Notes under the pieces: generated by a model
The model's database searches: none
What the model was told of the DNA's origin: nothing
What the model saw: only the letters and a program-made list of their open reading frames with translations
Shown: positions 16,149 through 25,212 of the stretch, piece by piece
How the letters are laid out: each line of letters starts with the position of its first letter
Numbering within the stretch: the first letter of the stretch is position 1
Program-made: the position numbers and the translations under genes
Assembly (NCBI GenBank): GCA_040266995.1
Contig: JAWRHV010000021.1
Span: forward strand, 1 to 64,000
Origin: UBA4312 sp040266995
GTDB taxonomy: Bacteria; Bacillota_I; Bacilli_A; Erysipelotrichales; Erysipelotrichaceae
Direction of reading: 5' to 3'
DNA: 64,000 nt

Positions 16149-17142
16149 CCTGTAATAATAGTTGACAATTTGTTTCTAAATCCGGATCAAAATAGACCAT
16201 TGGTTCTCTAACATCCAAGCCTTCCGTATAATTGCGATTTGCCAAATAGGCTAACCAGTCACGATCGTCTTTTGTATCCAATGCGCCCAAAAACAATGTG
16301 ATTGCCTGTTGGCAACGGACTGTAGCTTTATCGTATAGATCAAAGAAACTGTCTGTGCTCGTAATCGTCTCATCACAAGGATGGACCCATTGTTTGTGTA
16401 ATAAATTACATACATCACACGGATCATGCGGTTCGTTTGGAACGATCAGGCCGGTTGCGGCTCCATGCATCCCTGTCAATGATTCCATCTTGTCCAATGT
16501 ACGGATCTTTTTCCCACCGCCATCATAAAACACTTTCTGCATAAAATGCCAGTCATTCAATGCTTCAACAATTTCATATGGCTGGGCCTCTATTTGATAT
16601 ACACTCCGGGCAATCGGAACATATATCCTGGCAATTGCCTGTGCCTGCAAAATATCCGAATCACATATCTCAAATACTTTGTAATCCTTGATTGTCAGCC
16701 CTTTCTTATCCTTTAACATGATCGCATCGATGAGAGACTCGATCTTATGATGACAAAACGTAGCTGTTTTTGATTTTGTTCCTGTTCGGTAATAGATATA
16801 TGGATGTGCAACAGAATCTAAAGCCCAGTGTGCTAAATGGCCGCATAAATAGACAATTTCTCTTTCTTTGATATCCTCATCTTTCTCCTGCAAAATGGAC
16901 TGAAAAGCAGAATGATAAAAATCATTCACACCTTTATTATGGGCTACCGTCCCTAAACGGCGCATATGACTTTTTCTTTCAAAATGCCGAATATTAAATC
17001 CATGAAAGAATAAATAGTCAGGCCCATTGGACCCAATTTCATAAAGCTGCTGATGTTTATGGATTCTTTCTTTCGTTTCTTCCGATAAACATGTATTCTG
17101 TACTTCCTGCGCAAATAAAACGTGCGTAATTATATTTGGCAT
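16141..17142 (-). CDS. Zinc-dependent phospholipase C-like protein
   Basis: A 333-residue protein of the zinc-dependent phospholipase C fold. It starts PNIITHVLFAQEV, and has GSNGPDYLFF, GHLAHWALDSVAHPY and CHHKIESLID; the His/Asp positions match the metal ligands of this family. There is no signal peptide, so unlike secreted phospholipases it should be cytosolic. The gene begins 13 bases inside the end of the DUF2779 gene and is last in the cluster. Its substrate is unknown; the family name is structural, and cytosolic members in Firmicutes are mostly uncharacterised. Confidence 0.82.
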   Translation of the reverse strand: MPNIITHVLFAQEVQNTCLSEETKERIHKHQQLYEIGSNGPDYLFFHGFNIRHFERKSHMRRLGTVAHNKGVNDFYHSAFQSILQEKDEDIKEREIVYLCGHLAHWALDSVAHPYIYYRTGTKSKTATFCHHKIESLIDAIMLKDKKGLTIKDYKVFEICDSDILQAQAIARIYVPIARSVYQIEAQPYEIVEALNDWHFMQKVFYDGGGKKIRTLDKMESLTGMHGAATGLIVPNEPHDPCDVCNLLHKQWVHPCDETITSTDSFFDLYDKATVRCQQAITLFLGALDTKDDRDWLAYLANRNYTEGLDVREPMVYFDPDLETNCQLLLQEK

Positions 17143-18614
17143 ATCCCATCATCCTCCGTCAGATTTTTTAATCCATGATATACAATATATTCCGCAAATG
17201 TATCCATCTGACAATATTGCTCAATACTCTTTCTGATTTCTTCCTGTTTCTTTATATCCGATTTGTCAAACAAACGATACGCATCCACCGCATTTAAGCC
17301 ATTTTTTATATCCAGCTCTGTATATGAATAAGTATCCGAAAATGCCGGTAATACGTTCTTCAATGAATAATGTCCACGCATTTTATTGTCGTAAAACAAC
17401 CCGGCTTCAAATGGTTTAGACAAATCCACCATCCGTGTCCAAACCTGTTCCAGCTCTTCCTTATACTTTGGAAATTGTTCGCTCAATTGCATCAGGCGCA
17501 GTTGCTCGGCACCAGCCATGTTATAAACAAGAATGCTTCCTGATTTTGGAATTTCTTTTAATAAGGATTGAATAAATGCTTCCCGACAGTCCTTTGTATC
17601 AAAAAAACTTACCTGGCGTAACGATCCGTTCGACTCTTCGATATGTAAACTGTATTGAAAACACAACACATCAAAGGGTTTCATCCCTTTGTATGGTGGG
17701 ATTGCGAATATATCCCATTCAAAATCCAGATAAGAAACAGGGTATGTGATTTTTCGCAGCCAAACCTGGATTGCTGCTTTATCTATAAAAGGAGCCTGTT
17801 TACGACTGGCCATCATCTGTGAATACTGTAAACGAAACCCATCCAGCTGATCTTCCGGCAGCTCATAAATATGCTGGATGCCTTGATGATAAGCATCCAT
17901 TTTATTTCTTGAGGTCGTCAAGAATAAAATGGAATCATCCGGCTGATCCGACTCGTCAAAACACGTATCATAGTAGATACACCGGCGACCGGCAGTACAA
18001 GTCTTCGACCGCCTTGTTTCCGGTTCTTTTTCCATCTCTACGATTGCGGTTGTCTCATCGATCCACTGATCCAGATCGTACGATATTTTTTCCATATAAT
18101 CTTCAATCGAATGGGCAAGCTTGTTTTTTCGGTTGAAAAGACACTGAGACTGGAGCAGACATTGATTCCCATCAAATACATCCTGTCGTACATAGTCCTT
18201 ATTTAAATATATAATTTCATGTTCAACAATAGAAACGCCGCATTTACCGGCAATATCACGGTTGATTTTCATGATCATCGCTTCCGATTCTTTCGGAAAC
18301 GCACTCAAATATGGATAGATGGCTTTAAATCCATTGTCCAGCTTGACAAGAACAGGGATGCGTACCCTGCAGCCCCGATACTCAAACCTTGCATTATATA
18401 CATAATCGTGTTCTTTTAAAAGACACAGAGACCGTTCATTGGTATCCCCCACTTGTCCGTTACCAACATTTTGGAAATGAAGATAATCTTTCCAAATCTG
18501 GGAATATGGAATATTCATATGATAAAAGCTGCGGAACGGAATCTTTTTATGAGTCCGGTTCCAGCTAAGTCTTTGACATTTAGAATAATTGATCAGATCA
18601 CTAACATGTATCAT
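17130..18614 (-). CDS. DUF2779 protein: Cas4-like N-terminus plus DEDD exonuclease-like domain
   Basis: A 494-residue DUF2779 protein. The N-terminal half resembles Cas4/AddB-like Fe-S nucleases: one Cys near residue 13 (YSKCQRLSWN) and a cluster CTAGRRCIYYDTC near 210. The acid and Lys normally expected of the PD-(D/E)xK site are not seen around RIPVLVKLDNG, so this half may be catalytically dead. The C-terminal half has YLDFEW, LVYNMAGAEQ, a mid-domain Asp and YCQMDTFA, matching a DEDD-type exonuclease. It follows the WYL gene by 27 bases and overlaps the phospholipase-like gene. A nucleic-acid role is likely; the biological function is unknown. Confidence 0.8.
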   Translation of the reverse strand: MIHVSDLINYSKCQRLSWNRTHKKIPFRSFYHMNIPYSQIWKDYLHFQNVGNGQVGDTNERSLCLLKEHDYVYNARFEYRGCRVRIPVLVKLDNGFKAIYPYLSAFPKESEAMIMKINRDIAGKCGVSIVEHEIIYLNKDYVRQDVFDGNQCLLQSQCLFNRKNKLAHSIEDYMEKISYDLDQWIDETTAIVEMEKEPETRRSKTCTAGRRCIYYDTCFDESDQPDDSILFLTTSRNKMDAYHQGIQHIYELPEDQLDGFRLQYSQMMASRKQAPFIDKAAIQVWLRKITYPVSYLDFEWDIFAIPPYKGMKPFDVLCFQYSLHIEESNGSLRQVSFFDTKDCREAFIQSLLKEIPKSGSILVYNMAGAEQLRLMQLSEQFPKYKEELEQVWTRMVDLSKPFEAGLFYDNKMRGHYSLKNVLPAFSDTYSYTELDIKNGLNAVDAYRLFDKSDIKKQEEIRKSIEQYCQMDTFAEYIVYHGLKNLTEDDGICQI

Positions 18615-18641
18615 TCACACCACCTATCCTATAATACTGCA

Positions 18642-19571
18642 TTATTGATAGTTTCGCAAAATTGTTTGAATCTGCTGAATATAATCTTGTTTTAACGATT
18701 CCGGTTCCAGGATCTTTACCCGTTCCTGGTAGGAAAACAGTTGCTTAAAAAACAGATACCGGTCTTCTACAAGAAAAGAATACTCCAGAGGATCCTCTTT
18801 TTTGAAATCATTGCCCCAGAACTCTTCTAAAAAAATATTCTCTATTTCGATATCTACTTTTACTCTCACTCGGGTAAAAGATCCTTTGAAAATAGAATTT
18901 TTACCAATATGTTGTTCAACATGGAATGTATTGTCCCTCAAGAAAGAACGTGTATCAATTTCACATTGCAGCATTCGATACGGACTGACACGATACGTAC
19001 GGTAATCATTTCTTTTATGACTGAATGCCAGTATATAATAAGCTCCCTGATAATGCATGATCTCATATGGATCGATCAAATAGCTCTCTGCACGCGAATT
19101 ATCACGTGTCCTGTATTCAATCTTCAAACAATGATTTTCATTGATAGCCTGCTGCACCTTTTCCAGGATCGCCTTTTCCTTGGAAGACAAAGAAGAGCTG
19201 TTAGAATTAATATAGATTCTTTTGGCTACCTCATTGTTTCTTGTTGAGCTCAGCACCTTGTCAATGGCCCGTAAATAGTCATTGGTATGATCAAAACGCT
19301 GCTCAATAACGATCTGGGATGATTCGTTCAAGGCGCTGATTTCAGCTTCGGAGAGACGCAATGACGGAAACAGACAGTTCTCGTCCAAATAATAACCGCC
19401 ATAGCGTCCTTTTTGTTCCTGGATATTATAGCCCGCCGTAATCAGATCTTTTTTAAACTCACGAATATTTCTCGGATTGGTTTCCAATGCCGAAGCCAAT
19501 TCCTTCGTATTCATTTTTCCGCGTGCTTTTAATAACATCAACATTTGTAAACATAAACTCGTTCGATTCAT
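18642..19571 (-). CDS. WYL-domain transcriptional regulator
   Basis: A 309-residue regulator with an N-terminal winged helix-turn-helix (about 5-60; TKELASALETNPRNIREFKKDL) and a central WYL domain (about 125-235), where the eponymous motif reads AYYILAF, followed by a C-terminal extension. WYL domains sense nucleic acids or nucleotides and often control stress, repair or phage-defence genes. AAAGGAG precedes the ATG. It is 15 bases after the ankyrin gene and 27 before DUF2779. A perfect inverted repeat ahead of the cluster (19959-19977) is a candidate autoregulatory site. Confidence 0.88.
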   Translation of the reverse strand: MNRTSLCLQMLMLLKARGKMNTKELASALETNPRNIREFKKDLITAGYNIQEQKGRYGGYYLDENCLFPSLRLSEAEISALNESSQIVIEQRFDHTNDYLRAIDKVLSSTRNNEVAKRIYINSNSSSLSSKEKAILEKVQQAINENHCLKIEYRTRDNSRAESYLIDPYEIMHYQGAYYILAFSHKRNDYRTYRVSPYRMLQCEIDTRSFLRDNTFHVEQHIGKNSIFKGSFTRVRVKVDIEIENIFLEEFWGNDFKKEDPLEYSFLVEDRYLFFKQLFSYQERVKILEPESLKQDYIQQIQTILRNYQ

Positions 19572-19586
19572 GTTCCGCTCCTTTAT

Positions 19587-19919
19587 CTAATAAGCAAATC
19601 TTTGCGGGAAATCACCCGTACCGGCTTTTGGCTCGTAATGCTTGGGAATGATTCCTCGAAACAAAAGAGGACGAACCACTTTCCCAATTCCTTTTTCCAA
19701 AGCATATCCGAAGGCTTCTTGTGTCTGGGTGGCCCCTGCATCGATCAACAACTCCATAATTTGTACATTCTCTGTGTATAATGCATGGATCAGAATCGGA
19801 TATCCGTTAAAACACCAGCTCGGATCCGCTCCCATGTCCAACGCATCCTTGACTCTCTGTACATCTTCATTCCATACTGCATTTAACAAAGTCATCGCTA
19901 TTCTTCTTTCTGCATTCAT
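19587..19919 (-). CDS. Small ankyrin-repeat protein
   Basis: A 110-residue protein made of about two and a half ankyrin repeats: DVQRVKDALDMGADPSWCFNG, then NVQIMELLIDAGATQTQEAFGY, then a diverged KGIGKVVRPLLFRGI. Such repeats serve protein-protein binding. No signal or membrane segment is present. AAGGAA precedes the ATG. It is the first gene of a four-gene minus-strand cluster, so it may modulate one of the downstream products; this is inference from position only. Confidence 0.78.
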   Translation of the reverse strand: MNAERRIAMTLLNAVWNEDVQRVKDALDMGADPSWCFNGYPILIHALYTENVQIMELLIDAGATQTQEAFGYALEKGIGKVVRPLLFRGIIPKHYEPKAGTGDFPQRFAY

Positions 19920-19958
19920 CTTTAATTCCTTCTTTCTAAAGATAGAATACAGCTCAAT

Positions 19959-19977
19959 TTGACAGTTATAATGTCAA
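19959..19977. promoter_or_regulatory. Perfect inverted repeat before the ankyrin-WYL cluster (candidate operator)
   Basis: TTGACA (19959-19964) and TGTCAA (19972-19977) flank 7 bases. The site overlaps the end of the AI-2E transporter gene and lies 40 bases before the ankyrin start. No U-tract follows, which argues against a terminator. A regulator binding site, perhaps for the WYL protein, is inferred. Confidence 0.45.
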
Positions 19978-21134
19978 TATAAATCCTTTTTTCGGATTCG
20001 TAATTCTTCATATTCTTGTAATAATTGATAGATTGAAGAACATAAAGGAATAAAAATCACAATGCCGAGAACACCACCCAAACTAGCTCCAAGCGTTATA
20101 GCCACCAATACGTACATCGGTGGTAATCCCGTCGACTTTCCAACCACATTCGGATAAATAAAGTTCCCTTCGATCTGTTGGATCAGAATAAACATAATAA
20201 TAAATGTAACACCGTTTACCGGACTTTCAATACTTAAGAATAAGGCCGTCACTATTGCAGCCAAAAGAGCACCAAACATAGGAATCAATGCCCCTATGGC
20301 CACTATACAACCACATAAGATCGAATAAGGGATTTTCAAAATAGAGGCTCCTGCAATGACCAATGTTCCCAGAATAATGCATTCAAGCAGAGAACCGGCA
20401 ATATATCGACTAAAGGTTTTCTTAAAAATATGATAAATATGAGCTCCTTTTCGATATGCGTTATCCGGTAAAAAAGCATAGAAAAAATTTCGTATATCCT
20501 TTATAAAATGAGTTTTGTTGAATAATACGAAGATGGAAAAAACAAAAGCGATCAACAGCGTTGTCAGCCAGGAAACAGTCGTTGTAATAATCGAATTGAC
20601 TTGTTCGATAAATCCGTTATTTCCAAGAATTATGTTTGATGACGAACCGATCGTCTGCAGCCACTCGCTGTCCGAAAAATTCGAAAAATCATAGTCTATG
20701 ATTATACTTTGTAAGGATGGAAAATGACGAGTCATTTCGATCAGGATTGTCCGTATCTGAAGAACCGTTTTGGGCAGGTTTTCCAGCAATATTTGAATGG
20801 ACACAAAAGCCCTAGGAATGATCATGACTAAGAAGGTCTGTAAAAAGCCCACGACAAGAAAAATAGAAAGCAAATTTGCTAAAATTCTTTTCTTCTTTGT
20901 TTCCTTGACTTTAAATACCGTTTTCATCAACCGAAGGATAGCGTTCGCTAAAATATTCAAAATAAACGCAAATCCGATCCCTAAAATAAATGGAAACAGG
21001 ATAGATACGATCCATGCTAAAAAATGACCGATTTTTTCCAGATACAGAACAATTAATAAAATGATAGTGGAAAACACGATCATCGCTTTATAAAAATCTG
21101 CTTTTTTCTTATACTCTTTTGGGATATGAATCAT
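19974..21134 (-). CDS. AI-2E family membrane transporter
   Basis: A 386-residue membrane protein of the AI-2E/PerM family with about seven to eight hydrophobic helices: two near the N-terminus, a soluble amphipathic middle (~110-170), and a cluster at ~175-370 containing GALIPMFGALLAAIVTALF and QQIEGNFIYPNVVGKSTGLPP, both typical family motifs. Members include autoinducer-2 exporters and Na+/H+ antiporters, so the substrate cannot be named. TAAGAGG precedes the ATG. A paralogue lies at 49594-50730. It is transcribed away from glnN. Confidence 0.88.
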   Translation of the reverse strand: MIHIPKEYKKKADFYKAMIVFSTIILLIVLYLEKIGHFLAWIVSILFPFILGIGFAFILNILANAILRLMKTVFKVKETKKKRILANLLSIFLVVGFLQTFLVMIIPRAFVSIQILLENLPKTVLQIRTILIEMTRHFPSLQSIIIDYDFSNFSDSEWLQTIGSSSNIILGNNGFIEQVNSIITTTVSWLTTLLIAFVFSIFVLFNKTHFIKDIRNFFYAFLPDNAYRKGAHIYHIFKKTFSRYIAGSLLECIILGTLVIAGASILKIPYSILCGCIVAIGALIPMFGALLAAIVTALFLSIESPVNGVTFIIMFILIQQIEGNFIYPNVVGKSTGLPPMYVLVAITLGASLGGVLGIVIFIPLCSSIYQLLQEYEELRIRKKDLY

Positions 21135-21252
21135 AAATGACCTCTTAATGTATTATACCCAATGCATGTTTTAACATCAAATCATACGATAGGATTTCAC
21201 ATTTTATATTTAAGCTAGTTGTGCTAAAATAATTTCATATGGAGGATCAAAT

Positions 21253-23340
21253 ATGACAATAGTTGATGATTTTTTTGGATGTGATGTCTTCAGCCTAGAT
21301 GCCATGCAGAAGTATTTACCCCATTCTATTTATAAAATCATGGTTGACGTTATGGAAAACGGAAAAGAACTTCCCCCGGAAATTGCTGATACAGTCGCAA
21401 ATGCCATGAAAGACTGGGCCGTGGAAAAAGGGGCTACCCACTACACACACTGGTTTCAACCAATGTCCGGGATCACCGCTGAAAAACACGATGCCTTTAT
21501 CAATCCGTTAGGTCCGAACTCTGTCATCAGTGAATTTAAAGGAAAAGAACTGATCAAAGGGGAACCGGACGCTTCCAGCTTCCCAAGCGGCGGGCTTCGT
21601 TCTACGTTTGAAGCCAGAGGCTATACCGCATGGGATCCAACAAGCTTTGCATTTGTAAAAGATCGCACCTTATATATACCTACTCTATTCTGCTCATATG
21701 ACGGCTCTTCTCTAGATAAAAAGACCCCGTTGATTCGAAGCACCGATGCTTTGAACAAAGCAGCAGTACGTTTATTGAATATTATCGGCTATGATACGAA
21801 GAAAATAAACGTCAGTGTCGGACCAGAGCAGGAATACTTTTTAATTGACAAAAAAATGTATTCTCAAAGAACCGATTTAATGGTCACAGGCAGAACCTTA
21901 TTCGGGGCCCCTCCAGTAAAAGGCCAGGAACTCGATGACCACTATTTCGGAAACATCGGAGAACGAGCAAAAGCCTTTATGGAAGAAGTCGATGAGGAAC
22001 TTTGGAGATTGGGCGTATTCGCAAAGACAGAACACAAAGAAGTAGCTCCTTGCCAATTTGAACTGGCACCGGTATATTCTGCCGGAAATATAGCTAGTGA
22101 CCAAAACCAGTTGACAATGGAGGTTTTGAAAAAAGTTGCCAATCACCATGGATTAGTTTGTCTATTGCATGAGAAGCCATTTGCGTCAGTCAATGGATCC
22201 GGCAAACATAATAACTGGAGCTTCAGTGATGATAAAGGAAATAACATTTTGGAACCTGGGAAAAACCCAAAAGACAATCTGCGCTTTCTGATCGTATTAT
22301 CTGCCATCATTAAAGCAGTTGATGAATACCAGGACCTGTTACGTGTTTCTGTTGCCACAGCAGGTAACGACCACCGATTAGGAGCTGATGAGGCCCCTCC
22401 AGCAATCATATCCATGTACCTCGGTGATCAGCTGACAGAAATTCTTCAATCTATCGAAGCGAAAGAAGAATACACGGACCATACAGATACTACCCTGGAA
22501 CTTGGTGTTTCTTCCATGCCATCGCTTTCGCGTGATACAACGGATAGGAACCGTACAAGTCCATTTGCTTTTACCGGTAATAAATTTGAATTCCGAATGT
22601 TGGGCTCTGAATTGAACATTTCCTGCCCGAATACCATTTTGAATACGATTGTAGCAGAAGAATTAACACAGTTCGCAGATATATTGGAGTGTTCATCTCA
22701 AGAGAATATGACAAAGGATATCTTCCGTCTGATCCGCAAAACGATCAGAGAGCATAAGCGCATTCTATATTCCGGAAATGGTTATTCTCAAGAATGGGAA
22801 GAAGAATCGAAGAAGAGAGGATTATCCAATTTCAAAACAACTGCAGATGCCCTTCCACATTACACTGATCCAAAAAATCTGGAGCTGTTCCTTCGTCACA
22901 ATGTATATACTGTTAATGAATTACATGCCCGGGAAACGATCTTGTTGCAGCATTATTATAAAATCGTCCATATTGAAGCCAATACAATGATTTATATGCT
23001 TCGCAAACAAATTCTACCGGCTGTCATGGATCATGAATTTCGTTTGATTTCTGCAAAATCAATAAAAGAAAATGCCGGTTTAGATTGTACATTTGAAACA
23101 AGAGATCTGCAAACGATTGATACGCTGTATAACACAATACGACATCAGATCGATGATCTGGATGCGTTGATTCTGGAAAATATTTCAGATCCACGAAAAG
23201 CAGCGCGTCACGCGGCAGATCGGATTCTTCCATTGATGGAGGAAATTCGTAAATCGACAGATATTCTGGAAACCATGATTCCAAAAAAAGATTGGCCGAT
23301 GCCCGATTATAATGATATTCTGTTCAAATATGCAGATTAA
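21253..23340 (+). CDS. glnN: Type III glutamine synthetase
   Basis: A 695-residue GSIII that makes glutamine from glutamate, ammonia and ATP. Type III enzymes are ~700 residues, well beyond the ~450 of type I, and form dodecamers. Landmarks: FPSGGLRSTFEARGYTAWD near residue 115, GPEQEYFLID (metal-binding Glu) near 195, SVNGSGKHNNWS (ATP/metal) near 315, and NRTSPFAFTGNKFEFR near 430. A helical C-terminal extension follows. GGAGG lies 7 bases before the ATG. It is a single gene between the divergent AI-2E transporter and the convergent amylase. No GlnK or GlnR gene is nearby. Confidence 0.96.
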   Translation: MTIVDDFFGCDVFSLDAMQKYLPHSIYKIMVDVMENGKELPPEIADTVANAMKDWAVEKGATHYTHWFQPMSGITAEKHDAFINPLGPNSVISEFKGKELIKGEPDASSFPSGGLRSTFEARGYTAWDPTSFAFVKDRTLYIPTLFCSYDGSSLDKKTPLIRSTDALNKAAVRLLNIIGYDTKKINVSVGPEQEYFLIDKKMYSQRTDLMVTGRTLFGAPPVKGQELDDHYFGNIGERAKAFMEEVDEELWRLGVFAKTEHKEVAPCQFELAPVYSAGNIASDQNQLTMEVLKKVANHHGLVCLLHEKPFASVNGSGKHNNWSFSDDKGNNILEPGKNPKDNLRFLIVLSAIIKAVDEYQDLLRVSVATAGNDHRLGADEAPPAIISMYLGDQLTEILQSIEAKEEYTDHTDTTLELGVSSMPSLSRDTTDRNRTSPFAFTGNKFEFRMLGSELNISCPNTILNTIVAEELTQFADILECSSQENMTKDIFRLIRKTIREHKRILYSGNGYSQEWEEESKKRGLSNFKTTADALPHYTDPKNLELFLRHNVYTVNELHARETILLQHYYKIVHIEANTMIYMLRKQILPAVMDHEFRLISAKSIKENAGLDCTFETRDLQTIDTLYNTIRHQIDDLDALILENISDPRKAARHAADRILPLMEEIRKSTDILETMIPKKDWPMPDYNDILFKYAD

Positions 23341-23371
23341 AGGACTGATTTTTAATAAATCAGTCCTTTTT
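23341..23371 (+). terminator. Terminator of glnN (hairpin shared with the convergent amylase gene)
   Basis: An 11-bp perfect stem (23341-23351 with 23357-23367) and a T-run at 23367-23371. The amylase stop codon lies inside the stem. Confidence 0.88.
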
Positions 23372-24652
23372 CAATATATAGGAATGATATCCATCCATTG
23401 TAATTGATTGTTGTATGTCAATTTCATTGCCACTTAATAGATCTTTTAAGGTTCCGCTCCAAGGAAGAGACAGCCGACATGGATCTGCTTCCATATTTAT
23501 GCATATCCATAATTGACCTCGTTGATAAACACAAGCCGTATTCGTTATCGCTATCTGTTGATAATCTCCATACCAGAGGTCCTGATATTCATGTTTAATA
23601 TGTATCAACCGTTCAATATGGCTGGTTAGTTCATTATACTTCAACGATTCAATCTGTGGACGCAGTTGTGTATCATCGTGATTCTTTATTCCTTGTATAC
23701 CCCATTCGCTGCCATAATATAAACAAGGGATCCCCGGCATTGTAATCAGCATGGTATAAATTAACGGAAGATGATTCACATTCTCCAATTGAGAAGCAAT
23801 ACGTGGTACATCGTGATTATCTACAAAATTCAATAGATACTTATTTGTATAAAGGCACCACGGATCTTTTCCAAATTGGCGATTATATGAATATAAGATT
23901 TCAAAGAAATTCTTTGAATTAAAACTGGAATATAATCCTTTGTAACACTCATAGTTTGTACAACTGTCAAACATTTCCTCATTTACCCATTGATTATAGT
24001 CTCCATGAAGAGTCTCCCCCAAAAGGAAAAAGTCAGGGTTTTTATGTTTACAATGAGAACGGACCCTCTTAACAAAGTCATGATCCAGACAATATGCAAC
24101 ATCAAATCGAATTCCATCGATATGAAATGTATCCATCCAGAAATCTATTACATCCAGAAGGTACGTCACCAATGATTCACAACGCAGATTCAGTTTAACC
24201 AATGCGTTATAGCCTTCCCAGTTTTGATAAGAAAAATGATCGTCGTATTCATTATTGCCATTAAAATCAATATAAAACCAATCTCTGTATTCACTGGATT
24301 CCCTATTTGTCAATACATCTTGAAACGCAAAGAAATCTCTTCCTACATGATTAAATACACCGTCAAACAGTACCCGGATCCCCTGCTCATAATAAAGGTT
24401 CAGAACATCTGCTAAATCTTGGTTTGTACCCAAACGACAGTCAACCGTATAATAATCCGTTGTATCGTATCCATGCGTTTGGCTCTGAAACAATGGATTA
24501 AACAAAACACAGTCAATCCCTAATTTTTTCAACGGTTCAATATAAGCTTTTGCCTTAAAGATCCGATGTTCCAATACCCCGTCGTTATGAAAAGGCGCTC
24601 CGAATGCACCTAAGGGATATATTTGATAAAATACACTGTTCTTTATCCACAT
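23360..24652 (-). CDS. Intracellular GH13 alpha-amylase family enzyme
   Basis: A 430-residue glycoside hydrolase of family 13 with no signal peptide, so it should act on imported alpha-glucans or maltodextrins. The (beta/alpha)8 barrel motifs are present: DGVFNH (97-102), GIRFDVAY with nucleophile Asp184, LGETLHGDY with acid/base Glu213, and VDNHD with Asp281. The C-terminal ~70 residues form a short beta domain. It lacks the N-terminal domain of neopullulanase-type enzymes. It starts 4 bases after ybaK with an AGGAG site overlapping the ybaK end. Exact specificity is not readable from motifs. Confidence 0.9.
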   Translation of the reverse strand: MWIKNSVFYQIYPLGAFGAPFHNDGVLEHRIFKAKAYIEPLKKLGIDCVLFNPLFQSQTHGYDTTDYYTVDCRLGTNQDLADVLNLYYEQGIRVLFDGVFNHVGRDFFAFQDVLTNRESSEYRDWFYIDFNGNNEYDDHFSYQNWEGYNALVKLNLRCESLVTYLLDVIDFWMDTFHIDGIRFDVAYCLDHDFVKRVRSHCKHKNPDFFLLGETLHGDYNQWVNEEMFDSCTNYECYKGLYSSFNSKNFFEILYSYNRQFGKDPWCLYTNKYLLNFVDNHDVPRIASQLENVNHLPLIYTMLITMPGIPCLYYGSEWGIQGIKNHDDTQLRPQIESLKYNELTSHIERLIHIKHEYQDLWYGDYQQIAITNTACVYQRGQLWICINMEADPCRLSLPWSGTLKDLLSGNEIDIQQSITMDGYHSYILKKD

Positions 24653-24656
24653 ACTA

Positions 24657-25139
24657 TCACTCCTTTATGATGGAAACCGGCTGAATATCCAGTAAGGAAA
24701 TCAAATCCTCCGGGTTCATTTCAATTTGTACCCCGATTTTCCCACCGCTGAAATAAATTGAATCGTATAATATAGCTTGTTCATCGATAAAAGTTCTGTA
24801 TTGCTTCTTCATACCAAGTGGAGAACAACCTCCCCGTATATAGCCAGTGACTTTATTAATATCTTTAACATGAATCATTTCAGTATGTTTGACACCGGCG
24901 GCTTTCGCACATTTTTTCAAATCCAGCTCTTCATCAACCGGGACCATGTACACCAGATATTCTTTTGTGTTGGCCTGCGTAACAAGCGTTTTAAAAATCT
25001 TCTTAACATCTTCCTGCAACATTTGCGCTACATGGATCCCGTCCACTGGATCTTTAGCATGGTGCTCATATGTATGTACTTTATAAGAAACACGGTGCAC
25101 ATCGAGGTATCGCATTGCGTTTGTTTTTGATACTTTCAT
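24657..25139 (-). CDS. ybaK: Cys-tRNA(Pro)/Cys-tRNA(Cys) deacylase YbaK/EbsC
   Basis: A 160-residue YbaK-type deacylase that hydrolyses misacylated Cys-tRNA(Pro), acting in trans to prolyl-tRNA synthetase. Family marks include TNAMRYLD near the start, KTLVTQANTKEYLVYMVPVDEELDLK, and YIRGGCSPLGMKKQY with the conserved GG-x-SP-x-G loop; the active-site Lys lies in the KTLV segment. The start at 25139 has a perfect GGAGGG 7 bases upstream. The frame stays open 70 codons further upstream, but those codons cover a terminator hairpin and promoter. proS is elsewhere in the window (53247-54938). Confidence 0.92.
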   Translation of the reverse strand: MKVSKTNAMRYLDVHRVSYKVHTYEHHAKDPVDGIHVAQMLQEDVKKIFKTLVTQANTKEYLVYMVPVDEELDLKKCAKAAGVKHTEMIHVKDINKVTGYIRGGCSPLGMKKQYRTFIDEQAILYDSIYFSGGKIGVQIEMNPEDLISLLDIQPVSIIKE

Positions 25140-25182
25140 AGGAATTCCCTCCAATAAACTTTGAATAGTATAACATACTTTC

Positions 25183-25212
25183 AAAAAAATAGGATGTTCT
25201 TTATAAACATCC
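25183..25212 (-). terminator. Terminator/attenuator upstream of ybaK
   Basis: GGATGTT/AACATCC stem (25192-25198 with 25206-25212) followed on the minus strand by a seven-U run. An extended -10 (TGTTATACT) lies directly after it, before ybaK. Confidence 0.7.
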
